DNA from: Pedococcus aerophilus
GTDB taxonomy: Bacteria; Actinomycetota; Actinomycetes; Actinomycetales; Dermatophilaceae
Assembly: GCF_039532215.1 (NCBI RefSeq)
Contig: NZ_BAAARN010000001.1
Span: 1,411,942 to 1,475,941, forward strand
Direction of reading: 5' to 3'
DNA: 64,000 bases
Positions 1-9,341 of the stretch are shown here, piece after piece (the first letter of the stretch is position 1; each line of letters begins with the position of its first letter). The notes under the pieces are model-generated. The model was not told where the DNA came from. It ran no database searches and saw only the letters and a program-made list of their open reading frames with translations. Both the position numbers and the translations under genes were made by a program.

Positions 1-167
1 AGCTGGACCAGCTCGGTGTCCGTGAGGTCGCGGACGCGGGTGTCCGGGCTCACGCCCGTGGCAGCCAGCGCCTGCTGGGAGCGGGTGCGACCCACTCCGA
101 AGATGTAGGTGAGAGCGATCTCGACGCGCTTCTCGCGCGGAAGATCCACACCAACAAGACGTGCCAT
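1..167 (-). CDS. rpsM: 30S ribosomal protein S13, partial
   Basis: S13 sits at the head of the small subunit, contacts the P-site tRNA and forms bridges to the large subunit. The first 55 codons are present, beginning ATG at 167 with the family signature [21 protein letters not shown] followed by an IFGVGR helix-hairpin-helix motif. The window edge cuts the rest of the gene. It follows rpmJ after a 260-base gap, the usual actinobacterial order infA-rpmJ-rpsM. An AAGGA stretch lies about ten bases before the start. The identity is secure; only the C-terminal part, including the basic tail, cannot be judged. Confidence 0.96.
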   Translation of the reverse strand, partial: MARLVGVDLPREKRVEIALTYIFGVGRTRSQQALAATGVSPDTRVRDLTDTELVQ

Positions 168-427
168 GTTGTGTGTTCCTTTGTGTTTCACCGGAGGTCT
201 GGTGCAGTACCGTTCCGGGCTCGTTCCCGAAGCTTTCCTCGGGGCACCGGTCCTCGGCCTCCGGGCCGGGGGTGACGTCCTGGTCGGCATGGATGTCGTC
301 TGGTCGACGACGCCGCGCACAGGGGCCGGGTACTGCGTCATTCACTTGTCTGCGCTTCTCGAAGAGTTGCGACTGGTGCTCCGGGCGTGGCCCGGTGCGG
401 AGGTCCCTGTCGGGACCCAGGTCATGC
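168..427. other. rpmJ-rpsM intergenic region, 260 bp
   Basis: No gene is supported here. The gap is longer than is usual inside this operon, so a leader or internal promoter is possible, but no -35/-10 pair on the minus strand was convincing. It contains the ribosome-binding site of rpsM next to 167 and otherwise GC-rich sequence without a long inverted repeat. Confidence 0.5.
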
Positions 428-541
428 TCAGCCCTGGCGCTGCTTGTGGCGCAGGTTCTCGCAGATGACCATGACCCGACCGTGACGGCGGATCACCTTG
501 CACTTGTCGCAGATCTTCTTGACGCTCGGCTGAACCTTCAT
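428..541 (-). CDS. rpmJ: 50S ribosomal protein L36
   Basis: L36 is the smallest large-subunit protein and binds 23S rRNA near the base of the stalk. The product is 37 residues, the normal length, starting [14 protein letters not shown]. The zinc ligands C11, C14, C27 and H32 are all present, so this is the zinc-binding (C+) form. The ATG at 541 was chosen because upstream in-frame residues do not fit the family. It lies between infA and rpsM in the usual order. Confidence 0.96.
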   Translation of the reverse strand: MKVQPSVKKICDKCKVIRRHGRVMVICENLRHKQRQG

Positions 542-611
542 AGCCTCTGCTTCGAGTCGATCTGGCACTGCCGACCCGGACGGGCCTGCAGGTCTTGCGG
601 TTGGTGCGTGC

Positions 612-833
612 TCAGCGGTAGCGGAAGACGATCCGGCCACGGGTCAGGTCGTACGGGCTGAGCTCAACGACCACACGGTCCTCGGGGAGGATCCGGATGT
701 AGTGCTGACGCATCTTGCCCGAGATGTGAGCGAGAACCTTGTGACCGTTCGTGAGCTCGACCCGGAACATCGCGTTCGGGAGAGCCTCGACGATCGTGCC
801 CTCGATCTCGATGACACCGTCCTTCTTGGCCAT
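612..833 (-). CDS. infA: translation initiation factor IF-1
   Basis: IF-1 occupies the ribosomal A site during initiation and helps IF-2 and IF-3. The protein is 73 residues, one OB-fold S1-like domain, beginning [20 protein letters not shown] and ending with the typical basic [17 protein letters not shown] lies directly before the ATG at 833. It is the first gene after a 161-base gap downstream of map that carries a plausible promoter, so infA-rpmJ-rpsM probably start a separate transcript from secY-adk-map. Confidence 0.97.
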   Translation of the reverse strand: MAKKDGVIEIEGTIVEALPNAMFRVELTNGHKVLAHISGKMRQHYIRILPEDRVVVELSPYDLTRGRIVFRYR

Positions 834-920
834 AGCCTCCACAATCTGCTGCATCGGTCTGCCCCAGGCTGGAACAGACACATGGAAACCGGCACGCGCG
901 CACACGCATGCCGACGTAAC

Positions 921-950
921 AGTCTACGTCAGGCCCCCCTCAGGCACGAA
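921..950 (-). promoter_or_regulatory. candidate promoter of infA operon
   Basis: On the minus strand TTCGTG (945-950) and TAGACT (921-926) are separated by 18 bases, matching the TANNNT -10 form of the main actinobacterial sigma factor. A start near 914 would give a leader of about 80 bases to the infA ATG at 833. The -35 match is weak, so this is a sequence-based guess. Confidence 0.4.
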
Positions 951-994
951 ATCGCGCCGGGACGAGCAGGGACCGTGCAGGACGGAGCGCGAGC

Positions 995-1837
995 TCAGCC
1001 CAGCGGGGCGTATGGCGCGCCGGCGGCTTCCAGCCGCTCCTTGCCACCGTCGAGCGCGGTGAGCACCCACAGCCCGTCGTCGGTGACCGCGACGGTGTTC
1101 TCCCAGTGGGCGGCGCGGGAGCCGTCGGTGGTGACGACGGTCCAGTCGTCGGCCAGCACCCGCGTCTCGGCGGACCCGAGGGTCACCATCGGCTCGATGG
1201 CGACCGTGACGCCAGAACGCACCGTCGGCCCCTTGTCGCGCACGCGGTAGTTGGGCACCTGCGGGTCCATGTGCATGGCCGTGCCGATGCCGTGGCCGAC
1301 GTACTCCTCGACGATCCCGTAGTCGCGGCCGAACCGCTCCCCCGAGGCGACGACGCTGTCCTCGACACCGGCGCCGACCTCGTACAGCGACTCCCCCACC
1401 GTGAGCGCAGCGATGCCGGCCCACATGGAGTCCTCGGTGGCGTCGATGAGCTCGAGGTCCTCCGGGCGCCCGGCCTCACGACCGCCGACGATCACCGAGA
1501 TCGCGGCGTCGCCGTGCCAGCCGTCGACGATGGCCCCGCAGTCGATGGAGATCAGGTCGCCCTCGGCCAGAACCCGCGAGCCCGGGATGCCGTGCACGAC
1601 CTCCTCGTTGACCGACGTGCACAGCGAGCCCTTGAAGCCGTGGTAACCCAGGAACGACGGCGTCGCGCCGCAACCCCGGATGTGCTCCTCGGCCAGCTCG
1701 TCGAGCTGCTTGGTCGTCATGCCGGGGCGCACCGTCTGCGCCATCAGCTGAAGGGTCTGACCCACGACCAGGCCGGCCCTGCGCATGCGCAGGATCTGGT
1801 CAGGGGTCTTGGTGTCGATCTTGGACCGGCCGAACAT
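995..1837 (-). CDS. map: type I methionine aminopeptidase
   Basis: Removes the N-terminal methionine from nascent proteins using a two-metal centre. The 280-residue product carries the family metal ligands in order: D in SIDCGAIVDG, D in WHGDAAISV, H in GHGIGTAMHMD, and E in VAIEPMV followed by a later E near the C terminus. The conserved H in NEEVVHGIPG is also present. The ATG at 1837 shares one base with the adk stop (TGATG), so translation is coupled to adk and secY. Length and order fit the usual actinobacterial secY-adk-map unit. The C terminus ends 87 bases before the infA promoter region; no clear terminator is seen. Confidence 0.96.
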   Translation of the reverse strand: MFGRSKIDTKTPDQILRMRRAGLVVGQTLQLMAQTVRPGMTTKQLDELAEEHIRGCGATPSFLGYHGFKGSLCTSVNEEVVHGIPGSRVLAEGDLISIDCGAIVDGWHGDAAISVIVGGREAGRPEDLELIDATEDSMWAGIAALTVGESLYEVGAGVEDSVVASGERFGRDYGIVEEYVGHGIGTAMHMDPQVPNYRVRDKGPTVRSGVTVAIEPMVTLGSAETRVLADDWTVVTTDGSRAAHWENTVAVTDDGLWVLTALDGGKERLEAAGAPYAPLG

Positions 1838-2412
1838 CAGGAACGAGCAACCCCTTCGAGGGCCGTGGAGATGCGCGCGAAGACCTCGTCGACCGAACCC
1901 ATGCCGTCGACCTGCACGAGCAGGCCGCGCTCGGAGTACACCTCGGTCAGCGGAGCGGTCTCACGACGGTAGATCGCCTGGCGCTCACGGATGACCTCTT
2001 CGGAGTCGTCGTCGCGACCCTCGATCTCGGCCCGCTTGAGCAACCGGGCGACGACGGCGTCCTCGTCCACGGTCAGCTCGAGGACGGCCTCGAGGGTGTG
2101 CCCGTGCTCGGCGAGGATGGCGTCGAGCGCGTCGACCTGGGCCGCGGTGCGGGGGTAGCCGTCGAGCAGGAAGCCCTTCTCGGCGTCGTCCTCGAAGAGG
2201 CGGTCGCGCACGATCGCGTTGGTGATCTCGTCGGTGACGTAGCCGCCGGACGCGAGCACCTCCTTGACCTGCTTGCCCAAGGGCGTCTCGTTCTTGATGT
2301 TGGCGCGGAAGATGTCGCCGGTCGAGATCGCGGGGATGCCGAAGGCGTCGGCGATGCGAGCGGCCTGGGTGCCCTTACCGGCACCGGGCGGGCCGAGGAT
2401 GATGAGGCGCAT
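1837..2412 (-). CDS. adk: adenylate kinase
   Basis: Catalyses reversible phosphate transfer between ATP and AMP, giving two ADP, in the cytoplasm. The 191-residue protein starts with the P-loop [10 protein letters not shown] near residues 7-16, has the AMP-binding STGD and the LDGYPRT segment, and has a short LID without the four-cysteine zinc site, as in other actinobacterial enzymes. The ATG at 2412 follows the secY TAA with no spacer, and the stop overlaps map by one base. All three genes are therefore probably translated as a coupled unit. Confidence 0.97.
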   Translation of the reverse strand: MRLIILGPPGAGKGTQAARIADAFGIPAISTGDIFRANIKNETPLGKQVKEVLASGGYVTDEITNAIVRDRLFEDDAEKGFLLDGYPRTAAQVDALDAILAEHGHTLEAVLELTVDEDAVVARLLKRAEIEGRDDDSEEVIRERQAIYRRETAPLTEVYSERGLLVQVDGMGSVDEVFARISTALEGVARS

Positions 2413-3726
2413 TTACCGGAGGAACCCTTCGTAGTGACGCTGCTGGAGCTGGCTCTCGATCTGCTTCACCGTCTCCAGGCCGACGCCCACGATGATGAGG
2501 ATGGAGGTGCCACCGAACGGGAAGTTCTGGTTGGCACCGACGAGGACCAGCGCGATCAGCGGGATCAGCGAGACGAGGCCGAGGTAGATGGCCCCGGGGA
2601 CCGTGATGCGGGTGAGCACGTAGTCGAGGTACTCGGCCGTGGGTCGCCCGGCGCGGATACCTGGGATGAAGCCGCCGTAGCGCTTCATGTTGTCGGCGAC
2701 CTCCGTCGGGTTGAACGTGATCGACACGTAGAAGAACGTGAAGAACAAGATCAGCGCGATGTAGGTGATCATGTAGATCGGGTGGTCACCTCGCACGAGG
2801 TGCTGCTCGATCCACGTGACCCAGCCGGCCTGGTCGCCGGTCGTCGACCGGTTGAACTGTGCCAGCAACGAGGGCAGGGCGAGCAGCGACGAGGCGAAGA
2901 TCACGGGGATGACGCCGGCCATGTTGACCTTGAGCGGGATGTACGTGGACGTACCGCCGTACATCTGGCGGCCCACCTGGCGCTTGGCGTACTGCACGGG
3001 GATGCGCCGCTGGCTCTGCTCGACGAAGACGACGAGCGCGATGATGAGGAAGCCGAGCAGGATCACGCCGATGAAGATGTCCCAGCGACCGTCCTGCTGC
3101 TGGATGGCCCACAGCGAGCCCGGGAAGGTCGAGGCGATCGACGTGAAGATCAGCAGCGACATGCCGTTGCCGATGCCCTTGTCGGTGATCAGCTCACCCA
3201 GCCACATGACGACACCGGTGCCGGCGGTCATGGTGAGCACCATGATGACCAGCGTGGGGATGGAGTCGTTCGGCAGGATGCTCGTGCAGCTCGGGCCGAA
3301 CAGCGCCGAGGGGTTCTGCGCGAAGGTGATCAGCGTCGAGGACTGCAGGATCGCGAGCCCGATCGTCAGGTAGCGCGTGTACTGCGTCATCTTCGTCTGG
3401 CCCTGCTGGCCCTCCTTCTTGAGGGCCTCGAACCGCGGGATCACCACGGTGAGGAGCTGCACGATGATGCTCGCCGTGATGTACGGCATGATCCCGAGCG
3501 CGAAGATCGACAGCTGCAGGAGCGCGCCACCACTGAAGAGGTTGGCCAGGCCCAGGACACCGGTCGTCGAGTCGGCGTTCTTGATGCAGTTCTGGACGGC
3601 CGTGTAGCTCACGCCGGGGACCGGCACGTGCGAGCCCATGCGGAAGATGAGCACGATGGCAAGCGTGAACAACAGCTTCCTGCGCAGGTCCGGCGTCTTG
3701 AACGCACGGGTGAAGGCGGTGAGCAC
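2413..3726 (-). CDS. secY: protein translocase subunit SecY
   Basis: Forms the membrane channel of the Sec general export pathway with SecE (encoded here at 48.0 kb) and SecG. The 437-residue protein has about ten hydrophobic segments, the plug region after FRMGSHVPVPGV, and the cytoplasmic loops with EQSQRRIPVQYAKR and GIRAGRPTAEYLDYVL that contact the ribosome and SecA. The GTG at 3726 was chosen over upstream in-frame codons because CCAGGAGGACCT precedes it and the protein then begins VLTAFTRAFKTPDLRRKLLF like its relatives. It is the first gene after the rplO terminator and has its own candidate promoter at 3789-3817. Confidence 0.96.
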   Translation of the reverse strand: MLTAFTRAFKTPDLRRKLLFTLAIVLIFRMGSHVPVPGVSYTAVQNCIKNADSTTGVLGLANLFSGGALLQLSIFALGIMPYITASIIVQLLTVVIPRFEALKKEGQQGQTKMTQYTRYLTIGLAILQSSTLITFAQNPSALFGPSCTSILPNDSIPTLVIMVLTMTAGTGVVMWLGELITDKGIGNGMSLLIFTSIASTFPGSLWAIQQQDGRWDIFIGVILLGFLIIALVVFVEQSQRRIPVQYAKRQVGRQMYGGTSTYIPLKVNMAGVIPVIFASSLLALPSLLAQFNRSTTGDQAGWVTWIEQHLVRGDHPIYMITYIALILFFTFFYVSITFNPTEVADNMKRYGGFIPGIRAGRPTAEYLDYVLTRITVPGAIYLGLVSLIPLIALVLVGANQNFPFGGTSILIIVGVGLETVKQIESQLQQRHYEGFLR

Positions 3727-3788
3727 AGGTCCTCCTGGATGGCGCGGGCCGAGCGGCCACGCGGTGAGACGGTCAGGCAATCCTAGGC

Positions 3789-3817
3789 ACGATACCCCGA
3801 GGGGCAGCGCACGGTAA
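3789..3817 (-). promoter_or_regulatory. candidate promoter of secY-adk-map
   Basis: Minus-strand TTACCG (3812-3817) and TATCGT (3789-3794) are 17 bases apart. The site lies between the strong rplO terminator and the secY start at 3726, where a fresh promoter would be required. The -10 is good and the -35 poor. Confidence 0.35.
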
Positions 3818-3894
3818 CCAGTGACATGGCCACCGCGGGTCAGCGAACGGCAACCACCGTTGTGGTCGCCCGAACAGGACGGAACACGACAAAC

Positions 3895-3940
3895 AGGTAT
3901 GCCGCGGGCTCACCTTGAGCGGTGAGCCCGCGGCATACCT
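3895..3940 (-). terminator. perfect 20-bp hairpin after rplO
   Basis: AGGTATGCCGCGGGCTCACC (3895-3914) is exactly complementary to 3921-3940, with a 6-base loop. It begins 15 bases after the rplO stop and would end the spc operon transcript. The outer arm GGTATGCCGCG resembles the GGTGTGCCGCG arms of hairpins at 22425, 27687 and 46453. No long U tract follows, as is common for actinobacterial terminators. Confidence 0.8.
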
Positions 3941-3955
3941 TCGAGCTGGGGTGGA

Positions 3956-4456
3956 TCAGGCGGAGGTGACCGAGCCGCCAGCGGCCTCGATCTTCTCCTT
4001 GGCGGACGCCGAGAACTTGTCAGCGGTCACGGAGACCTTGACGCTGATCTCGCCGTCGCCGAGCACCTTGACCGGGAGGTTGTCCCGGACGGCGCCCTTG
4101 GCCACGAGGTCGTCGACGGTCACGTCGCCGCCCTGCGGGTAGAGGGCGGAGAGCTTGTCCAGGTTCACGACCTGGTACTCCACCTTGAACGGGTTCTTGA
4201 AGCCGCGGAGCTTCGGAAGCCGCATGTGCAGCGGCATCGCGCCACCCTCGAACCGCTCGGGCACCTGGTAGCGGGCCTTGGTGCCCTTGGTGCCACGACC
4301 GGCGGTCTTGCCCTTGGAGCCCTCACCGCGACCCACGCGGGTCTTGGCGGTCTTGGCACCCGGGGCGGGACGCAGGTGGTGCAACTTGAGGGCGGTGCCC
4401 TCGACGGACTTCTCCGACTTCGCAGCAGCGGCCTTGGTGGCCTTCTTCTCTGCCAT
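3956..4456 (-). CDS. rplO: 50S ribosomal protein L15
   Basis: L15 is a late-assembly protein of the large subunit. The 166-residue product has the glycine- and basic-rich [17 protein letters not shown] segment and [15 protein letters not shown], both diagnostic. An extra N-terminal tail of about 20 residues rich in Lys, Ala and Glu precedes the family core at [20 protein letters not shown]. It is the last gene of the spc operon, two bases downstream of rpmD, and is followed by a strong hairpin terminator. Confidence 0.97.
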   Translation of the reverse strand: MAEKKATKAAAAKSEKSVEGTALKLHHLRPAPGAKTAKTRVGRGEGSKGKTAGRGTKGTKARYQVPERFEGGAMPLHMRLPKLRGFKNPFKVEYQVVNLDKLSALYPQGGDVTVDDLVAKGAVRDNLPVKVLGDGEISVKVSVTADKFSASAKEKIEAAGGSVTSA

Positions 4457-4458
4457 GG

Positions 4459-4638
4459 TCAGTCAACCTCCTCGACGGCGACGAGGTGCGCCACCGTCTT
4501 GACCATCCCGCGGATCTCGGGACGGTCCTCCTTGACGACGACGTCGCCAATGCGCTTCAGACCGAGGCTGCGCAGGGTGTCACGCTGGTTCTGCTTGCCG
4601 CCGATCTCGGAACGGGTCTGGATCACCTTGAGGCGCAT
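4459..4638 (-). CDS. rpmD: 50S ribosomal protein L30
   Basis: A 59-residue large-subunit protein of the normal bacterial length, beginning [19 protein letters not shown] and including the LGLKRIGD segment typical of L30. The ATG at 4638 overlaps the rpsE stop by one base (TGATG), and rplO starts two bases after its stop. Order rpsE-rpmD-rplO is the standard spc operon arrangement. Confidence 0.96.
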   Translation of the reverse strand: MRLKVIQTRSEIGGKQNQRDTLRSLGLKRIGDVVVKEDRPEIRGMVKTVAHLVAVEEVD

Positions 4639-5288
4639 CAGGCACCTGCCTTGGCGGCCTCGCGGCCAGCAGCCTGGGCGCGCAGCATGGCGGCCGGGGC
4701 GACCTGGTCCACGGGGAGGCCGCGGCGGGCAGCCACTTCCTCCGGGCGCTCGAGACCCTTGAGGGCCGCGACCGTCGCGTGGACGATGTTGATCGCGTTG
4801 TCCGAGCCGAGCGACTTGCTCAGCACGTCGTGGATGCCGGCGCACTCGAGCACCGCGCGCACCGGACCACCGGCGATGACACCGGTACCGGGAGCAGCGG
4901 GACGGAGCATGACGACACCGGCCGCGGCCTCACCCTGCACGGGGTGCGGGATGGTGCCCTGAATGCGCGGGACCTTGAAGAACTCCTTCTTGGCCTCCTC
5001 GACACCCTTGGCGATCGCGGCGGGAACTTCCTTGGCCTTGCCGTAGCCGACACCGACGGTGCCGTCGCCGTCACCCACCACCACGAGGGCGGTGAAGCTG
5101 AAGCGGCGGCCGCCCTTGACGACCTTGGCAACGCGGTTGATGGTCACGACGCGCTCGACGTAGGCGCTCTTCTCGGCCTGGTCGCGGCCGCCGTCACGGC
5201 GGTTGTCGCGGCCACCGCCGCGGCGGTCGTTGCGCTCGCCTCCGGCGGTACCGGTGGCTCCAGTGCCTCGACGCTGGGGTCCGGGCAT
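4638..5288 (-). CDS. rpsE: 30S ribosomal protein S5
   Basis: S5 is part of the decoding-fidelity region of the small subunit. The 216-residue protein contains the double-stranded-RNA-binding part ([19 protein letters not shown]) and the C-terminal [20 protein letters not shown] segment. An N-terminal extension of about 40 residues rich in Gly, Arg and Asp ([14 protein letters not shown]) precedes it; such tails are common in actinobacterial S5. The start at 5288 is ATG and the stop overlaps rpmD. Confidence 0.97.
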   Translation of the reverse strand: MPGPQRRGTGATGTAGGERNDRRGGGRDNRRDGGRDQAEKSAYVERVVTINRVAKVVKGGRRFSFTALVVVGDGDGTVGVGYGKAKEVPAAIAKGVEEAKKEFFKVPRIQGTIPHPVQGEAAAGVVMLRPAAPGTGVIAGGPVRAVLECAGIHDVLSKSLGSDNAINIVHATVAALKGLERPEEVAARRGLPVDQVAPAAMLRAQAAGREAAKAGA

Positions 5289-5322
5289 CAGATGTTCCTC
5301 ATCTCAATAACGGTTGCGGTGG

Positions 5323-5697
5323 TCACAGGGCCAGCCCACCCTCGCGGGCGCCTTCGGCGATGGCCGCGACACGACCGTGGTAGCGGTTGCCACCCCGGTC
5401 GAAGACGACGGCCTCGACGCCGGCGCTCTTGGCACGCTCGGCCAGCAGCTCGCCGACCTTGCGGGCCTTGGCGGTCTTGTCGCCCTCGAACGAACGCAGG
5501 TCCGCCTCCATGGTGGAGGCCGACGCCACGGTCTTGCCGAGGGTGTCGTCGACGACCTGCACGAAGACGTGGCGCGACGAACGGGAGACGACCAGGCGCG
5601 GACGAACCGCGGTGCCGGTCACCTTCTTGCGCAGGCGCAGGTGGCGACGGCCGCGTGCAGCGGACTTGCCCTTGGCGCGCTTGACGATCATTGCCAT
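5323..5697 (-). CDS. rplR: 50S ribosomal protein L18
   Basis: L18 binds 5S rRNA and joins it to the central protuberance. The 124-residue product has the basic N terminus ([20 protein letters not shown]), then [20 protein letters not shown], and ends with [24 protein letters not shown], all diagnostic. A second ATG lies two codons inside (MAMIV), so the exact start is uncertain by two residues. It lies between rplF and rpsE in the spc operon. Confidence 0.96.
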   Translation of the reverse strand: MAMIVKRAKGKSAARGRRHLRLRKKVTGTAVRPRLVVSRSSRHVFVQVVDDTLGKTVASASTMEADLRSFEGDKTAKARKVGELLAERAKSAGVEAVVFDRGGNRYHGRVAAIAEGAREGGLAL

Positions 5698-5700
5698 GAC

Positions 5701-6237
5701 TTACTTACCGGCCTTTCCGACCTTGCGACGGATGTGCTCGCCCGCATACCGCACGCCCTTGCCCTTGTACGGGTCGGGCTTGCGCAGCTTGCGGATGTTC
5801 GCGGCAACCTCGCCGACCAGCTGCTTGTCGATGCCCTGGACCGCGAAGCGGGTCGGGTTCTCGACGGCGAAGGAGATGCCCTCGGGGGCCTCGACGGTGA
5901 TCGAGTGGCTGTAACCGAGCGCGAACTCCAGGCTTCCGCCCTTGTTCGCGACGCGGTAACCCGTGCCGTGGATCTCCATCTTCTTCTCGTAGCCCTCGGT
6001 GACACCGAGGACCATGTTGTTGATGAGCGAGCGGGTCAGGCCGTGCAGGGCACGGGACTGGCGCTCGTCGTTGGGCCGCTTGACCTCAAGGGCCTCGTCA
6101 CCCTTCTCAACGGTGATCGGCTCGGCCACACGGTGGCTGAGCTCGCCCTTGGGGCCCTTCACCTTGACGGTCTGACCGTCGATGGTGATGTCGACACCGC
6201 TGGGGATGGAGACCGGGAGTCGTCCAATACGCGACAT
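5701..6237 (-). CDS. rplF: 50S ribosomal protein L6
   Basis: L6 lies near the factor-binding stalk base of the large subunit. The 178-residue protein is of normal length, begins [20 protein letters not shown] and carries the C-terminal signature [26 protein letters not shown]-like end (RRKVGKAGK). rplR follows after three bases. Confidence 0.97.
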   Translation of the reverse strand: MSRIGRLPVSIPSGVDITIDGQTVKVKGPKGELSHRVAEPITVEKGDEALEVKRPNDERQSRALHGLTRSLINNMVLGVTEGYEKKMEIHGTGYRVANKGGSLEFALGYSHSITVEAPEGISFAVENPTRFAVQGIDKQLVGEVAANIRKLRKPDPYKGKGVRYAGEHIRRKVGKAGK

Positions 6238-6249
6238 GTCGAATACCCC

Positions 6250-6648
6250 TTACCAGACGTAGGCGAGGACTTCCCCGCCCACACCCTTGGAAGCCGCCTG
6301 ACGGTCCGTGAGGAGCCCAGACGAGGTGGAAATGATGGCCACACCGAGACCGCCGAGAACCTTGGGAAGGTTCGTCGACTTGGCGTAGACGCGCAGACCG
6401 GGCTTGGAGACACGGCGCACGCCAGCGATGGAACGCTCGCGGTTGGGGCCGTACTTGAGCTCGATCGTCAGCGTCTTGCCGACCTCGGCATCCTCGACCT
6501 TCCAGGAGGCGATGTAGCCCTCAGCCTGGAGGATCTCGGCAACGTGGGACTTCAGCTTGGAAAACGGCATGGAGACAGCGTCGTGGTGCGCCGAGTTGGC
6601 GTTCCGGACGCGCGTCAACATGTCCGCAATCGGGTCAGTCATGGTCAT
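6250..6648 (-). CDS. rpsH: 30S ribosomal protein S8
   Basis: S8 binds the central domain of 16S rRNA and, in many bacteria, its own spc mRNA as a repressor. The 132-residue product begins [18 protein letters not shown] and ends with the conserved [11 protein letters not shown]. The first ATG (6648) has GGAG six bases upstream, better than the ATG two codons later. A 98-base spacer separates it from rpsN, the widest gap between the spc genes downstream of rplN. Confidence 0.97.
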   Translation of the reverse strand: MTMTDPIADMLTRVRNANSAHHDAVSMPFSKLKSHVAEILQAEGYIASWKVEDAEVGKTLTIELKYGPNRERSIAGVRRVSKPGLRVYAKSTNLPKVLGGLGVAIISTSSGLLTDRQAASKGVGGEVLAYVW

Positions 6649-6746
6649 GGGCTTCTCCGGCCCTCTCTCACCGCGGTTTCACTGCGCTGTGCGCTGCGAC
6701 CTGCGATGTAGAACGAAATCAATGGGTGGGGTGGTGCTGAGCTTCT

Positions 6747-6932
6747 CTACCAGGAGCTCTTGGTGATGCCGGGCAGCTCACCGCGGTGTGCCATCTCGCG
6801 AAGGCAGATGCGGCAGAGCCCGAACTTGCGGTAGACCGAGTGCGGTCGGCCGCAGCGCTGGCAACGGGTGTAGCCACGCACCTTGAACTTCGGCTTCTTG
6901 TTGGCCTTGTTGACCAGGGCGGTCTTCGCCAT
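6747..6932 (-). CDS. rpsZ: 30S ribosomal protein S14 type Z
   Basis: S14 helps assemble the small-subunit head. This 61-residue form has two CxxC pairs (CQRC and CRIC) and is therefore the short zinc-binding type, not the longer zinc-free paralogue (usual symbol rpsN). It begins [20 protein letters not shown] and lies directly after rplE, its standard place in the spc operon. Confidence 0.96.
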   Translation of the reverse strand: MAKTALVNKANKKPKFKVRGYTRCQRCGRPHSVYRKFGLCRICLREMAHRGELPGITKSSW

Positions 6933-6933
6933 G

Positions 6934-7500
6934 TCAGTTCTCCTTGAAGGGGAAGCCGAGCGCCTTGAGCAGTGCGCGGCCCTCGTCGTCGTTGGTGGCG
7001 GTGGTCACCACGGTGATGTCCATGCCACGCACGCGGTCGATCCGGTCCTGGTCGATCTCGTGGAACATCGACTGCTCGGTCAGACCGAAGGTGTAGTTGC
7101 CGTTGCCGTCGAACTGCTTCGGCGACAGACCACGGAAGTCACGGATGCGGGGCAGCGCCGTGGAGACGAGGCGGTCGAGGAACTCCCACATGCGGTCGCC
7201 ACGCAGCGTGGTGTGCGCGCCGATCGGCATGCCCTCACGCAGCTTGAACTGGGCGATCGACTTGCGGGCCTTGGTGACGAGCGGCTTCTGGCCGGTGATG
7301 GCCGAGAGGTCGCGGATCGCACCCTCGATGAGCTTGGCGTCCTTGGCAGCGTCACCGACACCCATGTTCACGACGACCTTGACGACGCCGGGGACCTGCA
7401 TGACGTTGGCGTGGCCGAACTGCTGCTGCAGCTGACCCTTGATCTCGTCGGCGTAGCGCGTCTTCAGACGCGGCGCCTGCTTGGTTGCAGTCTCAGTCAT
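6934..7500 (-). CDS. rplE: 50S ribosomal protein L5
   Basis: L5 binds 5S rRNA and touches the P-site tRNA. The 188-residue protein begins [20 protein letters not shown]; the ATG at 7500 was taken because the in-frame extension upstream overlaps rplX and has no family match. Signatures seen are [30 protein letters not shown] and [20 protein letters not shown]. The stop is one base before rpsZ. Confidence 0.96.
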   Translation of the reverse strand: MTETATKQAPRLKTRYADEIKGQLQQQFGHANVMQVPGVVKVVVNMGVGDAAKDAKLIEGAIRDLSAITGQKPLVTKARKSIAQFKLREGMPIGAHTTLRGDRMWEFLDRLVSTALPRIRDFRGLSPKQFDGNGNYTFGLTEQSMFHEIDQDRIDRVRGMDITVVTTATNDDEGRALLKALGFPFKEN

Positions 7501-7501
7501 G

Positions 7502-7858
7502 TCAGAGGTCCTTGCCCGAGCGCACCGCGACGCGAGTACGAACGGTCTTCTCGCGGCCGTTGCGCTCAACGGTCTCGACGCGCGTCTTGACGCGGGTCGG
7601 CTTCTTGTCGGTCGGGTCGACGATCGCCACGTTGCTCACGTGGATCGCGGCTTCCTGGACGACCAGGCCACCGGTGCGGGTGCCACGGGCGGACTGACCG
7701 GCCTTGGTGTGGCGGGTCACGCGGTTGACGCCCTCGACGAGCACGCGCTCGGTCTCGGGGTACACGGCGATGACCTTGCCCTGCTTGGTCTTGTCCTTGC
7801 CCGTGAGGACCTGGACGAGATCGCCCTTCTTGATCTTCATCTTCTTGGGGGCTGCCAT
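7502..7858 (-). CDS. rplX: 50S ribosomal protein L24
   Basis: An assembly initiator of the large subunit with an N-terminal KOW motif ([20 protein letters not shown]). The 118-residue protein continues with [11 protein letters not shown] and ends in a basic C terminus. The ATG at 7858 lies three bases after the rplN stop, and rplE starts at once after its stop. Confidence 0.96.
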   Translation of the reverse strand: MAAPKKMKIKKGDLVQVLTGKDKTKQGKVIAVYPETERVLVEGVNRVTRHTKAGQSARGTRTGGLVVQEAAIHVSNVAIVDPTDKKPTRVKTRVETVERNGREKTVRTRVAVRSGKDL

Positions 7859-7861
7859 GGC

Positions 7862-8230
7862 TCAGAGCACCTCCGGCGCCAGCGAAATGATCTTCATGAA
7901 CTTCTTCTCGCGCAGCTCGCGGCCCACCGGACCGAAGATGCGGGTGCCACGGGGGTCCCCGTCGCCCTTGAGGATGACGGCGGCGTTCTCGTCGAACTTG
8001 ATGTAGCTGCCGTCGGAGCGACGACGCTCCTTCGTGGTGCGAACGATGACGGCCTTGACGACGTCGCCCTTCTTGACGTTGCCGCCGGGGATGGCGTCCT
8101 TGACGGCGGCGACGATCACGTCACCGATGCCGGCGTAACGACGACCCGAACCACCGAGAACACGGATGCAAAGGATCTCCTTGGCACCAGTGTTGTCGGC
8201 GACACGCAGTCGCGACTCCTGCTGGATCAC
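7862..8230 (-). CDS. rplN: 50S ribosomal protein L14
   Basis: L14 forms an intersubunit bridge with 16S rRNA. The 122-residue product, the exact family length, begins with a GTG codon (8230) as [20 protein letters not shown], preceded by [25 protein letters not shown] and the [16 protein letters not shown] segment are diagnostic. It is the first spc gene and follows rpsQ after a 152-base gap holding a hairpin. Confidence 0.97.
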   Translation of the reverse strand: MIQQESRLRVADNTGAKEILCIRVLGGSGRRYAGIGDVIVAAVKDAIPGGNVKKGDVVKAVIVRTTKERRRSDGSYIKFDENAAVILKGDGDPRGTRIFGPVGRELREKKFMKIISLAPEVL

Positions 8231-8307
8231 TGTCTAACTCCTGTCGTCGAGCTGGTTCTCACACGCGGTGAGCCTTGCCGAACTGTGGGTGGTCTTGTTT
8301 CCGTGCC

Positions 8308-8345
8308 CCGCGGCATACCCGGCCTGGTGGCCCGGCACGCCGCGG
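8308..8345. repeat. imperfect hairpin between rpsQ and rplN
   Basis: CCGCGGC (8308-8314) pairs with GCCGCGG (8339-8345), and inner arms CCCGGCC and GGCCCGG pair with one mismatch around TGGT. It contains CGGCATACC, close to the arms of the palindromes listed at 22425, 27687 and 46453. It marks the boundary between the S10 and spc operons and could be a terminator, processing site or member of the same repeat family. Confidence 0.5.
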
Positions 8346-8382
8346 TGGCAACGGTATGTCGTGGTGTGCGGCAGTCCGAGGA

Positions 8383-8673
8383 CTACTTGGCCTTCTCGAG
8401 GATCTCCACCACGCGCCAGCGCTTGGTGGCCGACAGCGGTCGGGTCTCCATGATCAGCACGCGGTCGCCGATGCCGGCGGCGTTCAGCTCGTCGTGGGCC
8501 TTGACCTTGCTCGAGCGACGCAGGACCTTGCCGTAGAGCGCGTGCTTGACGCGGTCCTCGACCTCGACCACGACGGTCTTGTCCATCTTGTCGCTCACCA
8601 CGTAACCCTGACGGGTCTTGCGGTAGTTGCGGTCTGCGGCCGTCACGGCCTCGTCCTTCACGTTCTTGCTCAT
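8383..8673 (-). CDS. rpsQ: 30S ribosomal protein S17
   Basis: S17 binds the 5' domain of 16S rRNA. The 96-residue product contains [20 protein letters not shown] and the [20 protein letters not shown] segment of the family. Its ATG overlaps the rpmC stop by four bases. It is the last gene of the S10 operon before the 152-base gap. Confidence 0.96.
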   Translation of the reverse strand: MSKNVKDEAVTAADRNYRKTRQGYVVSDKMDKTVVVEVEDRVKHALYGKVLRRSSKVKAHDELNAAGIGDRVLIMETRPLSATKRWRVVEILEKAK

Positions 8674-8921
8674 GCCGACTTCTCCGTGCTCTTCGGGGTG
8701 GCCCCACCGATGCCGAGCTCGCGCTCACGCAGCTCGGTGTAGATGCGCGCGATGTCCTTGCGGACCGCGCGCAGCCGGCCGTGGTTGTCCAGCTGGCCCG
8801 TGGCCGACTGGAACCGGAGGTTGAACAGCTCCTCCTTGGCCTTGCGGAGCTCGTCCACCAGGCGCTCGTCATCGAGACCACGCATGTTCTCGGACGTCAG
8901 GTCCTTGGATCCGACTGCCAT
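8670..8921 (-). CDS. rpmC: 50S ribosomal protein L29
   Basis: L29 lies at the polypeptide exit tunnel near the SRP and trigger-factor docking site. The 83-residue protein has the helical core [21 protein letters not shown] and [20 protein letters not shown]. It carries a short C-terminal extension (about 15 residues) compared with the 63-70 residues of many bacteria. It overlaps both neighbours, rplP by one base and rpsQ by four. Confidence 0.95.
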   Translation of the reverse strand: MAVGSKDLTSENMRGLDDERLVDELRKAKEELFNLRFQSATGQLDNHGRLRAVRKDIARIYTELRERELGIGGATPKSTEKSA

Positions 8922-9340
8922 CAGATGTCACCACCCTCACGCCGAACGAAGCGGCACTTCATGGGGAGCTTGTGCATCGCCAGACGCATCGCCTCACGGG
9001 CGACCTCTTCGGACACACCGGAGATCTCGAACATCACGCGACCAGGCTTGACGTTGGCGATCCACCACTCGGGGGAACCCTTACCGGAACCCATGCGGGT
9101 CTCGGCGGGCTTCTTGGTCAGCGGGCGGTCGGGGTAGATGTTGATCCACACCTTTCCACCACGCTTCATGTAACGCGTCATCGCAATACGAGCGGACTCG
9201 ATCTGACGGTTGGTGACGTAGGCGGGCTCGAGGGCCTGGATGCCGTAGTCGCCGAACGCGATCTTCGTGCCACCCTTCGCAGCGCCGGAGCGACCCGGGT
9301 GGTGCTGCTTGCGGTGCTTGACTCGACGAGGAATCAACAT
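8921..9340 (-). CDS. rplP: 50S ribosomal protein L16
   Basis: L16 organises the A-site region of the large subunit. The 139-residue protein begins [19 protein letters not shown] and includes [37 protein letters not shown] and [15 protein letters not shown]. The ATG at 9340 lies one base after the rpsC stop. Confidence 0.97.
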   Translation of the reverse strand: MLIPRRVKHRKQHHPGRSGAAKGGTKIAFGDYGIQALEPAYVTNRQIESARIAMTRYMKRGGKVWINIYPDRPLTKKPAETRMGSGKGSPEWWIANVKPGRVMFEISGVSEEVAREAMRLAMHKLPMKCRFVRREGGDI

Positions 9341-9341
9341 G

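Noticed and set aside
2098-3786. Open frame opposite adk and secY
   Set aside because: Translation is low-complexity and acidic; secY and adk on the other strand are unmistakable.
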